A DNA stretch of 64,000 nt from Methylophaga sp. 42_25_T18 (GTDB lineage Bacteria > Pseudomonadota > Gammaproteobacteria > Nitrosococcales > Methylophagaceae): NCBI GenBank assembly GCA_002163085.1, contig MAAJ01000006.1, positions 62,001 through 126,000 on the forward strand, in the 5' to 3' direction. Every line of letters starts with the position of its first letter. The stretch's first letter is position 1. The translations under genes and the position numbers were made by a program. Below are positions 28,707 to 40,953 of this stretch, piece by piece. The notes under the pieces were generated by a model, which was not told where the DNA came from, did no database searches, and saw only the letters and a list, made by a program, of their open reading frames with translations.

Positions 28707-30656
28707 TCAGGCCACAAACAGTGTGAGTAATAACCACACCCCTAAAATCATTGCAAATGCATAATGATACAAATAGCCGGACTGAATTTTCCGAGCCACT
28801 TTAGCCACCAAACCTACTGTTTTTGCAGTTCCATTAACCATCGCACCATCAATTAAAACTTGATCGCCTAGTCGCCAAAAAATACGCCCTATCAAACGTG
28901 AGCCCCCTGCAAACACTTTGTCATTAAAATTATCAAAGCCATATTTATTATCTAAGATCTGATAAATCCATAAAAAACGTTGTTGAAGTTTGGCTGGAAT
29001 ATCTGGACGTTTTATATACAGAAAATACGCCGTAGCAACACCTGATATTGCCAACCAAAATGGTGGTGCCATCAAGCCATGTAAAATAAAAGCAATAAGG
29101 CCATGATAAGACTCAGCGTGATGAGCTAATACATCATGTTCTGCCAATACAAAAATGGCACCATCAAAGAAGTCGCCAAACACCATATTGCCCACAAACA
29201 GGCCAGCAACTACTGATGGAATAGCTAAGAGAATCAACGGAGCAGTAATCACGGCAGCGGGCTCATGAGGCACATGGCCGTCACTAACCTCAAAACGTTC
29301 TTGACCATGAAAAACCAAGAAGAACAATCTAAAACTATACAGAGCGGTAATAAAAACACCGCTTAATACGGCGTAATAAGCAAAATCACTACCGGCAATC
29401 GTTGATGCATGTACCGCTTCAATAATCGAATCTTTGGAAAAGAAACCTGACATGCCAGGAAAACCAATCAATGCCAATGAGCCGACCAAACTAGTCCAGT
29501 AGGTGATCGGGAGATAATTTTTCAAACCACCCATCTTGCGTATATCCTGCTCATGATGCAAAGCAATAATCACTGCTCCCGCCGCCAGAAATAGTAAGGC
29601 TTTAAAAAAGGCATGAGTCATCAGGTGGAAAATACCTGCGGCATAAGCAGAGGCACCTAATGCCACCGTCATATACCCCAGCTGAGACAAGGTAGAGTAG
29701 GCAATAACTCGTTTGATATCATTTTGAATCAACCCTAAAAAACCCATAAACAGCGCAGTAATAGCGCCAATCACCAACACAACGGATAAGGCGGTTTCAG
29801 AGAACTCAAATAAGGGTGACATTCGTGCCACCATAAAGATGCCAGCAGTCACCATGGTGGCAGCATGAATCAAAGCAGAAATAGGCGTTGGACCCTCCAT
29901 CGAATCAGGCAACCATACATGTAACGGTACTTGCGCTGATTTACCCATTGCCCCGATAAATAACAAAATACAAATAACCGACATCACTGACCACTGTGTG
30001 CCAGAAAATACAACCATGGTTTGTTCGGCGATAGACGGTGCCTGCGCAAATACCTGTACATAATCCAGACTGCCGGCATACATCAATACCGCCGCTATTC
30101 CTAATAGAAAACCAAAATCCCCCACCCGATTAACTAGAAATGCTTTTAAATTGGCATAAATGGCTGTTGGTTTTTTATACCAAAAGCCGATTAATAAATA
30201 GGACACCAGTCCCACCGCTTCCCAGCCAAAAAATAACTGCATAAAGTTATTGGCCATCACCAGCATCAACATGGAGAAGGTGAATAACGAGATATAACTA
30301 AAGAAACGGGCATACCCCTCATCATCATGCATATAGCCGATTGTATAGATATGTACCATCAAGGATACAAAGGTCACCACCACCATCATCATTGCTGTCA
30401 GGCTATCGATCAAAAACCCTATTTCTAAACTGAGGGAACCAGCCTGCAACCATTGGTAAACTTGCTGGTTATATGTTTCACCATCAACCACCACTAGCTT
30501 AAATACCCATAACGACACGGTAAACGCTATGCTCACTCCGGCTATTGCAGCACGATGTGCTCCGACTCTCCCTACTTGTTTAGCAAACAAGCCAGCAATA
30601 ATACTGCCCAATAGCGGTGCTAAAACAATGACGAGGAGTATGCTTTGATTCATCAT
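28707..30656 (-). CDS. nuoL: NADH-quinone oxidoreductase subunit L
   Basis: Largest antiporter-like subunit of complex I, 649 aa, with core motifs FFGWEAVGLVSYLLIGFW, VPLHVWLPDSMEGPTPISA and KRVIAYSTLSQLGYM. A C-terminal extension carries the lateral helix that spans the membrane arm. Its ATG follows the nuoK stop directly. No irregularities seen. Confidence 0.97.
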   Translation of the reverse strand: MMNQSILLVIVLAPLLGSIIAGLFAKQVGRVGAHRAAIAGVSIAFTVSLWVFKLVVVDGETYNQQVYQWLQAGSLSLEIGFLIDSLTAMMMVVVTFVSLMVHIYTIGYMHDDEGYARFFSYISLFTFSMLMLVMANNFMQLFFGWEAVGLVSYLLIGFWYKKPTAIYANLKAFLVNRVGDFGFLLGIAAVLMYAGSLDYVQVFAQAPSIAEQTMVVFSGTQWSVMSVICILLFIGAMGKSAQVPLHVWLPDSMEGPTPISALIHAATMVTAGIFMVARMSPLFEFSETALSVVLVIGAITALFMGFLGLIQNDIKRVIAYSTLSQLGYMTVALGASAYAAGIFHLMTHAFFKALLFLAAGAVIIALHHEQDIRKMGGLKNYLPITYWTSLVGSLALIGFPGMSGFFSKDSIIEAVHASTIAGSDFAYYAVLSGVFITALYSFRLFFLVFHGQERFEVSDGHVPHEPAAVITAPLILLAIPSVVAGLFVGNMVFGDFFDGAIFVLAEHDVLAHHAESYHGLIAFILHGLMAPPFWLAISGVATAYFLYIKRPDIPAKLQQRFLWIYQILDNKYGFDNFNDKVFAGGSRLIGRIFWRLGDQVLIDGAMVNGTAKTVGLVAKVARKIQSGYLYHYAFAMILGVWLLLTLFVA

Positions 30657-30962
30657 CTAGCCCTTCAGCTCATCCAAATCAGCCACATTGATGGTATTTA
30701 AGTTTCGGAATAACACCACCAATATTGCTAGACCAATAGCAGCCTCTGCTGCCGCCACTGTCAAAATAAAGAAGACAAATACTTGTCCAGCCATATCGCC
30801 AGAAAAATGTGAAAAAGCAATAAAGTTCAAGTTCACAGCCAACAACATCAACTCTATGCACATCAGCAAAATAATAATGTTTTTACGATTAATAAAAATG
30901 CCGGCGACCGATAGGCTAAATAACAATGCGCCCAAAATTAAATAATCCGATAAAGCGATCAT
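30657..30962 (-). CDS. nuoK: NADH-quinone oxidoreductase subunit K
   Basis: 101-aa, three-helix membrane subunit of complex I. It contains the conserved glutamates in [20 protein letters not shown] and [15 protein letters not shown], which are part of the central proton path. Its start overlaps the nuoJ stop by 4 bp. Confidence 0.97.
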   Translation of the reverse strand: MIALSDYLILGALLFSLSVAGIFINRKNIIILLMCIELMLLAVNLNFIAFSHFSGDMAGQVFVFFILTVAAAEAAIGLAILVVLFRNLNTINVADLDELKG

Positions 30963-31585
30963 GATGACTCCTCATCTGTGTTTACTTCATCATGTTTTTT
31001 AACCGCTTCCATCTTAACTAGCCTTACACGATCTTCTCGACGTACTTTCACTTGCTCGGCAGGATTTTGTGTTTTACGTTTCTGTTTACGTAGGGTCAAT
31101 GTGATCGCAGCAACAATGGCGACTGTTAAAATCACAGAAGCAATTTCAAACGGATAGACATAAACGGTATATAACAGGCGACCGAGCTCTTTAGTATTGC
31201 TATAACCTTCCGCATGAGGCAGCGGCGCAGCGACCACATCTAAACCAAAATGTGATGCGCCTAATACTGCGACCATCTCAATTGTGATTAAAATGGCTAC
31301 CAATATCCCTAGGGGCAAATATTTGGTAAAACCTTCTTGTAATGGGGTGAGATTAATATCTAACATCATCACCACAAACAAAAACAACACCATTACCGCA
31401 CCGACATAAACCAATACTAAGGTGATAGCCAAGAACTCGGCTTCCAAGAACAACCAAATTGCGGCACTGGTAAAAAAAGCTAATACCAAAAACAAGGCTG
31501 CTCGCACCGGATTTCGCACCGTCACCACCATTGTAGCGGCGAATATCAACACCAAGGAAAAACAATAAAAGAGCACTTGTTCCAT
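30959..31585 (-). CDS. nuoJ: NADH-quinone oxidoreductase subunit J
   Basis: 208-aa membrane subunit of complex I. The TM3 region [20 protein letters not shown] carries the conserved pi-bulge segment with Tyr and Gly. Five helices are followed by a charged cytoplasmic C-terminal tail ([13 protein letters not shown] and onward). An 80-bp gap separates it from nuoI, the longest inside the operon, with no obvious terminator. Confidence 0.95.
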   Translation of the reverse strand: MEQVLFYCFSLVLIFAATMVVTVRNPVRAALFLVLAFFTSAAIWLFLEAEFLAITLVLVYVGAVMVLFLFVVMMLDINLTPLQEGFTKYLPLGILVAILITIEMVAVLGASHFGLDVVAAPLPHAEGYSNTKELGRLLYTVYVYPFEIASVILTVAIVAAITLTLRKQKRKTQNPAEQVKVRREDRVRLVKMEAVKKHDEVNTDEESS

Positions 31586-31665
31586 CAGCGAGCCTCTGGA
31601 TGAATCTGGCTGTAAAAGAGTTTAGTTTTACTATGTTCATTCATGATTTATATAGCGTCTCCCTA

Positions 31666-32154
31666 TTATCGATACGGTGCGTCAGCGGCTCGATCAGCGG
31701 CAATCTGCGTTTCATATTTGTCACCAATCGCTAACAATTTCTGCTTATCCATAATATTTTCACCGCGATTTTCAAAATGATAATCAAATATTCGTGTTTC
31801 TACGATTGAATCAACTGGGCATGATTCTTCACAAAAACCACAGTAAATGCATTTAAATAAATCTATGTCATAGCGCGTAGTACGGCGAGTGCCATCTTCA
31901 CGTGGTTCGGTCTCTATCGTGATCGCCAGAGCAGGACAAACAGCCTCACAGAGTTTACAGCCGATGCAACGTTCTTCGCCATTGGGGTAACGACGCAACG
32001 CATGCAATCCTCTAAAGCGTGGTGATTGGGGTGTTTTTTCCTCTGGATATTGCACCGTTATTTTTTTGGCAAATAAATAACGTCCTGTCAATTTCAGTCC
32101 TAACAATAACTCCCATAGAAAGAAACTCTTCAAGAAGTGACGTAGTGCTTTCAT
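31666..32154 (-). CDS. nuoI: NADH-quinone oxidoreductase subunit I
   Basis: 162-aa peripheral-arm ferredoxin-type subunit that binds clusters N6a and N6b. Two complete 4Fe-4S motifs are visible: [12 protein letters not shown] (about 63-74) and [12 protein letters not shown] (about 102-113). The N-terminal amphipathic helix ([17 protein letters not shown]) packs on the membrane. Its start overlaps the nuoH stop by 4 bp. Confidence 0.97.
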   Translation of the reverse strand: MKALRHFLKSFFLWELLLGLKLTGRYLFAKKITVQYPEEKTPQSPRFRGLHALRRYPNGEERCIGCKLCEAVCPALAITIETEPREDGTRRTTRYDIDLFKCIYCGFCEESCPVDSIVETRIFDYHFENRGENIMDKQKLLAIGDKYETQIAADRAADAPYR

Positions 32155-33218
32155 GACTGAATTACCTGTGCCAGCTCCACTACCGACTCTACTTCAGTGA
32201 ACCAAGGGCCAATATCAAACACTTGTGCAGTAGAGACCACCACTAACCAAACCAAGGTCACTGGGATAAATATTTTCCAACCTAAACGCATGATCTGATC
32301 ATAACGATAACGAGGAAACGTCGCCCGTATCCATAAATAGATAAATAAAAACCAGGCCGTTTTCATTAATAACCAAACCAGTCCAGGTATCCATACGAAC
32401 CAAGATTCCATAAAGGTACCTTGGAATGGCGATAACCAGCCACCACAAAACATAACGGCAGCCAACATAGAAATCAAAATCATATCGGCATATTCAGCGA
32501 GGAAAAATACCGCAAAGGCCATACCTGAATATTCAACATGGAAACCAGCGACAATCTCTGATTCACCCTCAGACACATCAAAGGGAGCTCGGTTAGTTTC
32601 GGCTACGCCAGATACAAAATAGACCACAAACAAAGGAAATAACGGTAACCAGAACCAGCTTAATATCCCTCCCTGCTGCGCTAATACTATTTCACCTAAA
32701 TTTAAACTGCCGGCGGCTATTAATACGCCAACCAAGGCAAAGCCCATGGCTATTTCATAGGAGACAACTTGCGCGGCAGAACGTAAGGCACCTAAAAAAG
32801 CGTAACGTGAATTGGAAGCCCAACCAGCAATGACAATGCCATAGACGCCCATAGAGGTGATAGCCAATATATACAATAATCCTGCATCAATATCAGCCAA
32901 GATTAAAGTTGCATCAAATGGCATCACTGCCCATGCAGCCAAGGCCGGGCCAATCGCTAAAACAGGTGCAATTAAAAACAAATATAAATTCGATTTTGCA
33001 GGAAAGATAACTTCTTTTAATGCCAGCTTGAGCCCATCGGCAATCGGCTGCAATAAACCATAGGGGCCCACCCGGTTTGGACCAATACGTACTTGAATAT
33101 AACCAATGATCTTACGTTCGGCATAGGTTAAATAGGCCACAGCCAACATCAACGGTACGACAATCAATAATATCTTGCCGATGTTGGGTAATAAGGTGTG
33201 AACAATTAAATCATACAT
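32151..33218 (-). CDS. nuoH: NADH-quinone oxidoreductase subunit H
   Basis: 355-aa membrane subunit that forms much of the quinone-binding chamber. Typical segments are [37 protein letters not shown] and [20 protein letters not shown]. Eight hydrophobic segments are present. It is 2 bp after nuoG and overlaps nuoI by 4 bp. Confidence 0.97.
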   Translation of the reverse strand: MYDLIVHTLLPNIGKILLIVVPLMLAVAYLTYAERKIIGYIQVRIGPNRVGPYGLLQPIADGLKLALKEVIFPAKSNLYLFLIAPVLAIGPALAAWAVMPFDATLILADIDAGLLYILAITSMGVYGIVIAGWASNSRYAFLGALRSAAQVVSYEIAMGFALVGVLIAAGSLNLGEIVLAQQGGILSWFWLPLFPLFVVYFVSGVAETNRAPFDVSEGESEIVAGFHVEYSGMAFAVFFLAEYADMILISMLAAVMFCGGWLSPFQGTFMESWFVWIPGLVWLLMKTAWFLFIYLWIRATFPRYRYDQIMRLGWKIFIPVTLVWLVVVSTAQVFDIGPWFTEVESVVELAQVIQS

Positions 33219-33220
33219 AA

Positions 33221-35599
33221 TTAGTCAGCCACCTCTACTTGCTTGGCAGTTATTGTCACCGCAGAAAAACCAGCCGCAAGTTGTGCCGTTTCATTTAAAC
33301 CTGCAGCTAAATAAATACAGCCATCCGCAATGGCATCATCAATTTCAAACGGCACGGTGCTCGTTTTATTATTCTGCTTGATGCTTACACTTTCTACATC
33401 GCTCAAGCTATAGCGTGCCGCTTCTTGAGTATTCATCCGCGCTTTCTTGCTCAGTAAATTAGCCGGTGTTTGTTGTAGCGCCTCACTACGTCGCACCACA
33501 CCATCGATCTGATACATCGGTACTTCAGATATCGCCATCAGATCCATTTCAAACAATAAATCGTCTGGCACATAAAAAGACGGTGAACGCGCTGACTGCA
33601 AGTTCAACTGATCTTTGACTTCATCACGCACATCTTCAGATGCAACAAAATCAATACCTGCAATTTCGGCTAAATTCGCTAATACACGTAGTACCTTCCA
33701 ACCAGGTCTGCTTTCTCCTCTTGGCGCTACCGCGCCGGTAAAACTCTGCCATTGCCCATCTATGCCGATAAACGTGCCAGAAGTTTCAGCAAAACTTGCA
33801 ATGGGCAGAATCACATCTGCATAAGCCAGCATGCTATCGGTGACATAGCTATTCATAGACAAGACAAAGCTCGCGTCATGCAAAGCATATTGAGCTTGGG
33901 CAGGATCAGCAACATCCCACTCTGGTTCTATACCAAATAACACATAGGCTCTTAAACATTGTTGCCACATTTGCTGACTATTTAATGCTGCTTGTACATC
34001 TTCATCACCGTTTGCACTGAGCTGTTGTTCAGGCATGGCACCAGCCAACGAAACAGCCTTAGAGTTTGCCTCGGGTAATACAATAATATGACTATTACTC
34101 AGTTGAGCAATCAAATGCGTAAGGGCCCGAATTTTCGCTGCTTGTGGATGATGATTAGCCAATGCGCCAACAAACAAAGTTGCTTGCACTGCATTAGCTA
34201 ATTGCATAGCAATGGTTTGTTCCAATGCTGTTGGTACGATATCAGCTAATAATTCTGTCCATTTACTGTCTTCATCTTGTGCTAATCCATGTAATGCAGT
34301 GGCAATACCTGCCAAAGTCTCCAGCATAACTTTAGCATTCACTGTCACCTCTTTATCTACTGGCATCAACAAATCAGTAGCAAAGAAGTTAATATTAGTC
34401 ACAGTGGCACCATGATATGCCGCTTGCCTGATCCGATGAGCAATAATGGGTTGCTCTGCTCGAATATTACAACCGACCAATACAATATCATCACTGTGAT
34501 CAATATCACCTAAACACCAATCTTCAGAGTTATAGTCACAGCCTTGATCAGCAAAGCTCTGCTCACGCAGGCGATGATCGATATTGTTAATGTCCATGCC
34601 ACGTAATAACTTCTGGAATAAATAAGCTTCTTCCAATGTCGCTGTCGGCGAAATCAATCCTGCAATTTGTTCGGTACCATATTTGGCTTTAACCGTATTT
34701 AAACCATCTATCGCAGCCTGCAGAGCGGTTTGCCAATCCGTTTCTTGCCACTGGCCATCCTGTTTAATCATTGGCGTGGTAACACGCTGTTCATGAGTTA
34801 AAGCGGAATAACTAAACCGATCCCGATCGGAAATCCACGACTCGTTAATGCTGTCATTGTCTCTAGGCACCACACGCATCACTTCATTACCTCGGGTATG
34901 AAACTCGATATGAGATCCCGCGGCATCATGTGGGGCAATTGAAGGATGAGCTGTTAATTCCCAAGCACGAGCACGATAGCGGAAAGGTTTAGATGTTAAG
35001 GCGCCAACAGGACAGAGATCGATGATATTGCCCGATAATTCAGAAATCAGGCTACTTTCAATATAAGTGCCGATCTCCATCGTTTCACCTCGACCGGTCG
35101 AGCCTAACTCTTTGATACCAGCAACTTCTTCACCAAAACGAACACAGCGTGTGCATTGAATACAGCGGGTCATATCCGTTTGAATTAGCGGACCAATATT
35201 TTTATCTTGAACTACCCGTTTGCCTTCATTAAAACGGCTAATACCTGCGCCATAGCCCATCGACAAATCTTGCAATTCGCACTCGCCGCCTTGATCACAA
35301 ATTGGACAATCTAAGGGGTGGTTAATCAATAAGAACTCCATTACCCCCCGCTGAGCTGCCATCGCTATTTTGGAGTGGGTAAACACTTTCATGCCTTCGG
35401 TAACCGGTGTGGCACAAGCGGGTAACGCCTTGCGAGCACTATCTACTTCAATCAAACACATGCGACAGTTAGCCGCAATTGATAGCTTTTTATGGTAACA
35501 AAAACGAGGAATATCAATGCCTGCCTCATCAGCGGCTTGAATAATCATTTTCGTTGAATCCACTTTTAGTGGAATGCCATCAATTTCTATATTTACCAT
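33221..35599 (-). CDS. nuoG: NADH-quinone oxidoreductase subunit G
   Basis: 792-aa peripheral-arm subunit carrying several Fe-S clusters. The 2Fe-2S site N1b lies in [15 protein letters not shown] and PACATP. The His-ligated N5 lies in [17 protein letters not shown], and N4 in [10 protein letters not shown] with DLCPVGAL. The molybdopterin-oxidoreductase-like C-terminal part is present but, as usual, cofactor-free. A cluster N7 motif is not evident, as in most NuoG outside Escherichia and Thermus (from memory). Confidence 0.96.
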   Translation of the reverse strand: MVNIEIDGIPLKVDSTKMIIQAADEAGIDIPRFCYHKKLSIAANCRMCLIEVDSARKALPACATPVTEGMKVFTHSKIAMAAQRGVMEFLLINHPLDCPICDQGGECELQDLSMGYGAGISRFNEGKRVVQDKNIGPLIQTDMTRCIQCTRCVRFGEEVAGIKELGSTGRGETMEIGTYIESSLISELSGNIIDLCPVGALTSKPFRYRARAWELTAHPSIAPHDAAGSHIEFHTRGNEVMRVVPRDNDSINESWISDRDRFSYSALTHEQRVTTPMIKQDGQWQETDWQTALQAAIDGLNTVKAKYGTEQIAGLISPTATLEEAYLFQKLLRGMDINNIDHRLREQSFADQGCDYNSEDWCLGDIDHSDDIVLVGCNIRAEQPIIAHRIRQAAYHGATVTNINFFATDLLMPVDKEVTVNAKVMLETLAGIATALHGLAQDEDSKWTELLADIVPTALEQTIAMQLANAVQATLFVGALANHHPQAAKIRALTHLIAQLSNSHIIVLPEANSKAVSLAGAMPEQQLSANGDEDVQAALNSQQMWQQCLRAYVLFGIEPEWDVADPAQAQYALHDASFVLSMNSYVTDSMLAYADVILPIASFAETSGTFIGIDGQWQSFTGAVAPRGESRPGWKVLRVLANLAEIAGIDFVASEDVRDEVKDQLNLQSARSPSFYVPDDLLFEMDLMAISEVPMYQIDGVVRRSEALQQTPANLLSKKARMNTQEAARYSLSDVESVSIKQNNKTSTVPFEIDDAIADGCIYLAAGLNETAQLAAGFSAVTITAKQVEVAD

Positions 35600-35613
35600 A
35601 GCTTGTTATTCAG

Positions 35614-36894
35614 TCATTTCTCTTGTTTCACTAGGCATCGACCGTGATCGATGTGGTACTGAAATTCATCTCTAAAATGTTTAATAAAGCTCATCACCGG
35701 AGCAGCAGCGGCATCACCCAACGCACAGATAGTATTGCCATTAATATTACGTGCCACATCAATCAGGCGATCCAAATCTTCTTGCCTACCTTCACCATGC
35801 TCGATACGTTTTACGACACGATATAACCAACCGGTGCCTTCTCGACAAGGCGTGCATTGACCACATGATTCTTCATAATAAAACTCTGCAATTCGTTCCA
35901 AAGCCTTAACCATGCAGGTTGTTTCATCCATCACGATCACTGATCCTGCACCTAACATGGATCCCGCTTTACTGATGCCGTCATAACTCATTGGCACATC
36001 CATCATGGCATCACCAGGAATGATCGGCGTTGAACTACCGCCAGGAATAACCGCTTTTAATTTATTGCCATTTCGCACACCGCCAGCCAACGCTAATAAC
36101 TCAGAAAAAGGAGTGCCTAAAGGCACTTCAAAATTTCCTGGTTTATTAACATGGCCAGATACACTGAAAATTTTACTTCCGCCATTATTTGGCGTGCCGA
36201 GTTCATGGAACCAATCGCCCCCTTTTTGTAAAATAACGGGCACCGAAGCCAAACTCTCAGTATTGTTAATGGTTGTCGGACGGCCATAAAGACCATAACC
36301 TGCTGGAAATGGAGGTTTATATCGTGGTTGCCCTTTTTTACCTTCTAGCGATTCTAATAAGGCCGTTTCTTCACCACAGATATAGGCTCCGGCACCAGGA
36401 TGAGAATACAACTCAAAGTTAAACTTGGTTCCCAGAATACCTTTACCAAGATAACCCGCCTCTCGTGCTTCCTGTAATGCAGTGTCAAAGCGATCTAGAG
36501 GCTCAGTAAACTCGCCGCGAATGTAGTTGTATCCTGTTTGAGCACCGATGGTATACCCGGCAATGATCATGCCTTCAATTAATTGATGAGGGTTGTACCG
36601 CAAAATATCGCGATCTTTACAGGTGCCGGGTTCGCCTTCATCTGAATTACATACAATATACTTTGCACCCGGCAAGCGCCTTGGCATAAAACTCCACTTC
36701 AAGCCGGTAGGAAATCCAGCACCACCACGCCCTCGTAAGGCGGATGTTTTAAGCTCTTCAATAATGTCTTCGGGCCGAGTTTTTTCCTTCAGGATTTTTT
36801 CCAAAACGTCATAACCACCCACACTACGATATGACTCCATGGTCCATGGCTGGTATAGATGTCGAGTACGGAAACAAACCTGATCTAAGAGCAT
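35614..36894 (-). CDS. nuoF: NADH-quinone oxidoreductase subunit F
   Basis: 426-aa NADH- and FMN-binding subunit where electrons enter complex I. Motifs are [17 protein letters not shown] (NADH), [33 protein letters not shown] (FMN) and the N3 4Fe-4S site [15 protein letters not shown] with a later Cys in [10 protein letters not shown]. Its ATG overlaps the nuoE stop by 1 bp. Confidence 0.97.
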   Translation of the reverse strand: MLLDQVCFRTRHLYQPWTMESYRSVGGYDVLEKILKEKTRPEDIIEELKTSALRGRGGAGFPTGLKWSFMPRRLPGAKYIVCNSDEGEPGTCKDRDILRYNPHQLIEGMIIAGYTIGAQTGYNYIRGEFTEPLDRFDTALQEAREAGYLGKGILGTKFNFELYSHPGAGAYICGEETALLESLEGKKGQPRYKPPFPAGYGLYGRPTTINNTESLASVPVILQKGGDWFHELGTPNNGGSKIFSVSGHVNKPGNFEVPLGTPFSELLALAGGVRNGNKLKAVIPGGSSTPIIPGDAMMDVPMSYDGISKAGSMLGAGSVIVMDETTCMVKALERIAEFYYEESCGQCTPCREGTGWLYRVVKRIEHGEGRQEDLDRLIDVARNINGNTICALGDAAAAPVMSFIKHFRDEFQYHIDHGRCLVKQEK

Positions 36895-37403
36895 TATTCT
36901 AATTCTCCCAATATCTGGTCCACTTTATCGGCTGTTAAATTCTCATGGTAATCACGGTTAACTTGCATCATCGGTGCGCCACAACAAGCACCTAAACACT
37001 CGACCTCTTTCAACATAATTTTGCCATCATCGGTGGTTTCACCCAAGCCAATGCCAAGTCGTTGTTTAAAGTGAGCCACAATTTCTTCCGATCCATTTAA
37101 CTGACAGGAAATATTCGTACAGATATTGATTTTGTTTTTACCAACAGGGCTAAGTTCAAACATCGAATAAAACGTGGCTACTTCAAATACACTGATTGCA
37201 GGAATATCCAAATAAGCGGCTAAGGCTCTCATCACATCTTCTGATAGCCAACCCTCATTGGCTTCTTGCAATATATGCAAACTCGGAATCAACGCTGATT
37301 GTTTTTGATCTATGGGATATTTTGCCATCCAATCATCAATTTGTTGGCGAAGATCGCTATTGAACAAAGGTAATTTATCGCCTGTAAGGTGGATATCATT
37401 CAT
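36894..37403 (-). CDS. nuoE: NADH-quinone oxidoreductase subunit E
   Basis: 169-aa thioredoxin-like subunit with 2Fe-2S cluster N1a: ligand pairs in [15 protein letters not shown] and [13 protein letters not shown]. The N-terminal helical domain contains the conserved [13 protein letters not shown]. It overlaps nuoD by 4 bp and nuoF by 1 bp. Confidence 0.97.
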   Translation of the reverse strand: MNDIHLTGDKLPLFNSDLRQQIDDWMAKYPIDQKQSALIPSLHILQEANEGWLSEDVMRALAAYLDIPAISVFEVATFYSMFELSPVGKNKINICTNISCQLNGSEEIVAHFKQRLGIGLGETTDDGKIMLKEVECLGACCGAPMMQVNRDYHENLTADKVDQILGELE

Positions 37404-38653
37404 CGGTCGACCTCACCAAAGACGATATCCATCGTACCTATTATCGCCACCACATCCGCCAACATATGGCCTTTTACCATTTCATTCATCGCTGATAAAT
37501 GGGCAAAACCTGGAGCTCTAATTTTAACGCGATAGGGTTTATTTGCACCATCAGAAATCATATAAATGCCAAACTCACCTTTAGGGTGTTCAACGGCTGA
37601 ATAGACCTCGCCTTCAGGCACGCAATAACCTTCGGTAAACAATTTAAAATGATGCACCAAGGCTTCCATATCATCTTTCATCTCGGCCCGTTTCGGCGGA
37701 GCAACTTTGGCATTATCACTAATAACCGGTCCCGGGTTTATTCGTAACCAGTCGATACACTGTTTAACAATATGGTTTGACTGCCTCATTTCTTCAATAC
37801 GGACCAGATAACGATCGTAACAATCCCCTTCTACTCCAACAGGAATATCAAAATCCATTCGGTCATATACTTCGTAAGGCTGTTTTTTACGCAAATCCCA
37901 TTCGATGCCTGAACCGCGTAACATCGGGCCAGTGAAACCGAGTTGCATTGCGCGTTCAGGGCTGACCACACCTATACCAACAGTACGTTGCTTCCAGATA
38001 CGATTATCGGTTAATAAGGTCTCATACTCATCCACACATTTAGGGAAGCGCTGAGTAAAATCTTCAATAAAATCAAGTACACTGCCTTCTCGATTGGTGT
38101 TTTTTTGCTTAACTTCTTTTTCACTATGCCATTTAGATGCTTCATATTGTGGCATCGAATCCGGTAGATCTCGATAAACACCACCGGGACGATAGTAGGT
38201 CGCATGCAATCGTGCGCCAGACACAGCCTCATAGACATCCATTAAATCTTCGCGTTCACGGAAACAATATAGAAATACGGTCATGGCACCTATATCAAGT
38301 CCATGAGCGCCTAACCACATTAGGTGATTCAATATCCGAGTAATCTCATCAAACATCACTCGGATGTATTGAGCACGCTCAGGCACTTGCACCCCAATCA
38401 TTTTTTCTATGGCCATGACATACGCATGTTCATTACACATCATCGATACATAATCGAGACGATCCATATAACCTATGCTTTGATTATAGGGTTTGCTTTC
38501 AGCCAACTTCTCCGTGCCGCGATGCAATAAACCGATATGTGGATCAGCATGTTCAATCACCTCACCATCCATTTCAAGAATGAGACGTAAAACACCATGC
38601 GCAGCAGGATGCTGTGGGCCAAAATTTAAGGTGTAATTCTTAATGTCAGCCAT
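37400..38653 (-). CDS. nuoD: NADH-quinone oxidoreductase subunit D (49 kDa type)
   Basis: 417-aa subunit forming the quinone pocket with NuoB. The N-terminal [19 protein letters not shown] carries the conserved His residues, and [15 protein letters not shown] and the C-terminal DIVFGEVDR are typical. It is encoded separately from NuoC, unlike the fused NuoCD of enterobacteria. It starts 2 bp after nuoC. Confidence 0.97.
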   Translation of the reverse strand: MADIKNYTLNFGPQHPAAHGVLRLILEMDGEVIEHADPHIGLLHRGTEKLAESKPYNQSIGYMDRLDYVSMMCNEHAYVMAIEKMIGVQVPERAQYIRVMFDEITRILNHLMWLGAHGLDIGAMTVFLYCFREREDLMDVYEAVSGARLHATYYRPGGVYRDLPDSMPQYEASKWHSEKEVKQKNTNREGSVLDFIEDFTQRFPKCVDEYETLLTDNRIWKQRTVGIGVVSPERAMQLGFTGPMLRGSGIEWDLRKKQPYEVYDRMDFDIPVGVEGDCYDRYLVRIEEMRQSNHIVKQCIDWLRINPGPVISDNAKVAPPKRAEMKDDMEALVHHFKLFTEGYCVPEGEVYSAVEHPKGEFGIYMISDGANKPYRVKIRAPGFAHLSAMNEMVKGHMLADVVAIIGTMDIVFGEVDR

Positions 38654-38655
38654 CG

Positions 38656-39309
38656 TTAATGCTCATCCTGATAACGATTATCATCACGGATCACACGTGG
38701 CACCAGCGTTCTTTCCACAATGCTTACCGGCTCATACACCACCCGTTTTTTCTCTGGGTCATAGCGCATTTCTACATTGCCAATCAAAGGGAAATCTTTT
38801 CTAAATGGATGACCAACAAAACCATAGTCCGTCAAAATACGGCGTAAATCTTCATGACCGGTGAACAAGATGCCAAATAAATCAAAGGCTTCTCGTTCAA
38901 ACCAGTCAGCCCCATTCCATATCGGCGTAACGCTATCCACAATGGGGTGATCCGCATCCAATCGAACTTTAATTCGCAAACGCTGATTATGCTTGACTGA
39001 TAACAGATGGTAAACCACAGCAAAACGATAGCCTTCAGAAACAGGTTCTGTATGGCCTTCACCATCAACAGCTCGACTAAAACCATGGCCAGAAGACGCT
39101 TTGGTTTCCCACGAAGAACCACCATATTCTGAATAATCCACACCGCAAACATCGATCAATTGTTCAAACTCAAACTGATCACGTAATTGTATGCATGTAG
39201 ATAACAACACTTCAGCTGGCAGATGAAGGGTTAACTCACCTCGATCCAACTCACAATCCAGTAATACATCGTCAAAATGCTGTTCTAGTTTCGCTTTTAG
39301 TACGTCCAT
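38656..39309 (-). CDS. nuoC: NADH-quinone oxidoreductase subunit C (30 kDa type)
   Basis: 217-aa peripheral-arm subunit. The family signature is the stretch [40 protein letters not shown] (about 145-185). An insertion of roughly 25 residues ([20 protein letters not shown]) precedes the conserved [16 protein letters not shown], as in many betaproteobacterial-type NuoC. Its ATG overlaps the nuoB stop by 1 bp. Confidence 0.96.
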   Translation of the reverse strand: MDVLKAKLEQHFDDVLLDCELDRGELTLHLPAEVLLSTCIQLRDQFEFEQLIDVCGVDYSEYGGSSWETKASSGHGFSRAVDGEGHTEPVSEGYRFAVVYHLLSVKHNQRLRIKVRLDADHPIVDSVTPIWNGADWFEREAFDLFGILFTGHEDLRRILTDYGFVGHPFRKDFPLIGNVEMRYDPEKKRVVYEPVSIVERTLVPRVIRDDNRYQDEH

Positions 39310-39812
39310 TATCTTGTCTCGCTACCCTCACCCTGCGTTTTCGCAATGGTATTGGTACGACGTATTTTTTTCTGTAACTGAATGATGCCGTATAACAAGG
39401 CTTCTGCTGTAGGCGGACAACCTGGCACATAAATATCGACTGGCACAATACGATCACAGCCACGCACGACAGAATAAGAATAATGATAATAGCCGCCGCC
39501 ATTGGCACACGATCCCATCGAGATCACCCAACGAGGCTCGGACATTTGATCATAGACTTTACGCAGTGCAGGCGCCATCTTATTGACTAAGGTACCTGCC
39601 ACGATCATCACATCAGACTGACGAGGGCTAGGACGAAAGACTACCCCAAAGCGATCTAAATCATAACGAGAAGCACCGGCTTGCATCATCTCAACAGCAC
39701 AACACGCTAAACCAAATGTCATCGGCCATAATGACCCTGTTCTGGCCCAATTAATCAATTTGTCTGCTGAGGTTGTAACTACGCCTTGTTCAAGTACGCC
39801 TTCTATTCCCAC
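39309..39812 (-). CDS. nuoB: NADH-quinone oxidoreductase subunit B
   Basis: 167-aa subunit with cluster N2, the last Fe-S cluster before quinone: adjacent cysteines in [10 protein letters not shown], then [13 protein letters not shown] and [13 protein letters not shown] start it at the GTG (39812), which yields the standard N-terminus (M)[17 protein letters not shown] and has GGGAG 6-8 bp upstream inside the end of nuoA. The frame extends to an ATG at 39833 that would add seven unconserved residues. It overlaps nuoA by 10 bp. Confidence 0.95.
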   Translation of the reverse strand: MGIEGVLEQGVVTTSADKLINWARTGSLWPMTFGLACCAVEMMQAGASRYDLDRFGVVFRPSPRQSDVMIVAGTLVNKMAPALRKVYDQMSEPRWVISMGSCANGGGYYHYSYSVVRGCDRIVPVDIYVPGCPPTAEALLYGIIQLQKKIRRTNTIAKTQGEGSETR

Positions 39813-40159
39813 TCCAGCGCTCCCTTCTTCCATTCATAAATGAAACCGACAACTAATATGCCCAAGAATAGGAACATCGCTAACAAGCCAAACACACCGA
39901 TCTCATCAAGCACCACAGCCCATGGAAATAAAAAGGCGATTTCTAAATCAAAAATAATAAATAGGATGGCAACAAGGTAATAACGCACATCAAATTTCAT
40001 ATGTGCATCTTCGAAGGGTTCAAAACCACATTCGTAAGCAGAACGCTTTTCATCGTCAGGACGACGAGGACCAAGAATATAACCAGCCAGCAATGGCATG
40101 ACACCAAAGCCGACTCCAATGACCACGAACAACAAAATAGGGAGGTAATTCTCCAGCAT
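39803..40159 (-). CDS. nuoA: NADH-quinone oxidoreductase subunit A
   Basis: 118-aa, three-helix membrane subunit and first gene of the nuo operon. Conserved are [20 protein letters not shown] (with the loop Cys) and [20 protein letters not shown]. The ATG at 40159 gives the common start [11 protein letters not shown]; the frame extends to an ATG at 40192 that adds 11 residues. The ribosome site is weak for both, so the exact start is uncertain. Confidence 0.93.
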   Translation of the reverse strand: MLENYLPILLFVVIGVGFGVMPLLAGYILGPRRPDDEKRSAYECGFEPFEDAHMKFDVRYYLVAILFIIFDLEIAFLFPWAVVLDEIGVFGLLAMFLFLGILVVGFIYEWKKGALEWE

Positions 40160-40469
40160 CTTCTTGGCTCTATCATTTTGCACACCCTCCATTATTGGGT
40201 ATGCTTTTGGCTACAAAAACTAGGATCATCACATCCCAGCTCCGAATAACTAGTCTACGATACTACACATTCTACAAGCCAAATAGAAGCCCAATAAACA
40301 TATTTAACGCCCGATTTTAATTTTAGCATTTGATGCGATAAATCACTGTTTTCAGCGTAATCATTGCTTACTCAATGGTTAACACATTGTAACTTCGATA
40401 GTTTTTATTTTTATTGGATTTGACCGCTCACCGTATAATCGAAAAAAAACAATAAACTAGCTAAGGAGT
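40160..40469 (-). promoter_or_regulatory. nuo upstream region (no gene seen)
   Basis: AT-rich 310-bp gap that should hold the promoter of the nuo operon. One candidate on the minus strand is TTATCG (40341-40336) and TAAAAT (40319-40314) with a 16-bp spacer, which would give a leader of about 150 nt. It is only a weak match to the sigma-70 consensus. No open frame, repeat or strong hairpin was noticed in the gap. Confidence 0.3.
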
Positions 40470-40790
40470 TTATTTCTTCGCAACTAAACTATCGTAAGTG
40501 GAAGAACAAAGTGCATAGGCACTGTCAAAAACCTGTTTTTTACTATATTTAATTGGAAGGTTATAGGCATACGTGAAGAAATATCGCGTGTTTGAATTCA
40601 GCTTTTTTCCTGACCCTTCAACCTGGGAAATAAATGAAGAAAGACTAACGCCCTCCACCTTCCTTAGTTCAAACACAGTAGAAGTCATATCAGCGTGAGC
40701 CGAGCAATACCGAGTCATACGATCGTGCTCTGTAGCATTAACAACTGCTGTTGCACTAAGGAGTATCATTCCCATAATTAGTTTGATCAT
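40470..40790 (-). CDS. Small secreted protein, unknown function
   Basis: 106-aa protein with a clear signal peptide (about 1-19, ending VVNAT). The mature part of about 87 residues has exactly two cysteines (Cys29 and Cys95) that could form a disulfide. Mature sequence is basic at the end (DSLVAKK). I recognise no family. It stands between the nuo operon and tRNA-Leu on the same strand, with its own spacing on both sides, so it is probably monocistronic. Confidence 0.65.
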   Translation of the reverse strand: MIKLIMGMILLSATAVVNATEHDRMTRYCSAHADMTSTVFELRKVEGVSLSSFISQVEGSGKKLNSNTRYFFTYAYNLPIKYSKKQVFDSAYALCSSTYDSLVAKK

Positions 40791-40898
40791 TGAGTCCTAT
40801 TCTTTTTATTATTATTTAAACCCTGAGATGAATCTTACATCAATATTTTTATTGCTGAAAGCAGTTCCTATCAATATCACCTATAGTAAAAATTGATA

Positions 40899-40943
40899 TA
40901 AAAAAAGCCCGAAACCTATTTAACTAGATTTCGAGCTTTTTTT
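40899..40943 (-). terminator. Terminator after tRNA-Leu
   Basis: On the minus strand AGCTCGAAATCTA and TAGGTTTCGGGCT pair (two G-U or mismatch positions) around a short AT loop, followed by a run of seven T. It lies about 10 bp after the tRNA 3' end. A-rich sequence on the other side could also make it work weakly in the opposite direction. Confidence 0.85.
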
Positions 40944-40953
40944 AATTTATCTA

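Noticed and set aside
39997..40249. Open frames overlapping nuoA on both strands, including one with a good upstream GGAGG
   Set aside because: The GGAGG precedes an ATG in the wrong frame for NuoA, and the 62-codon product has no family features; nuoA in the other frame is certain.
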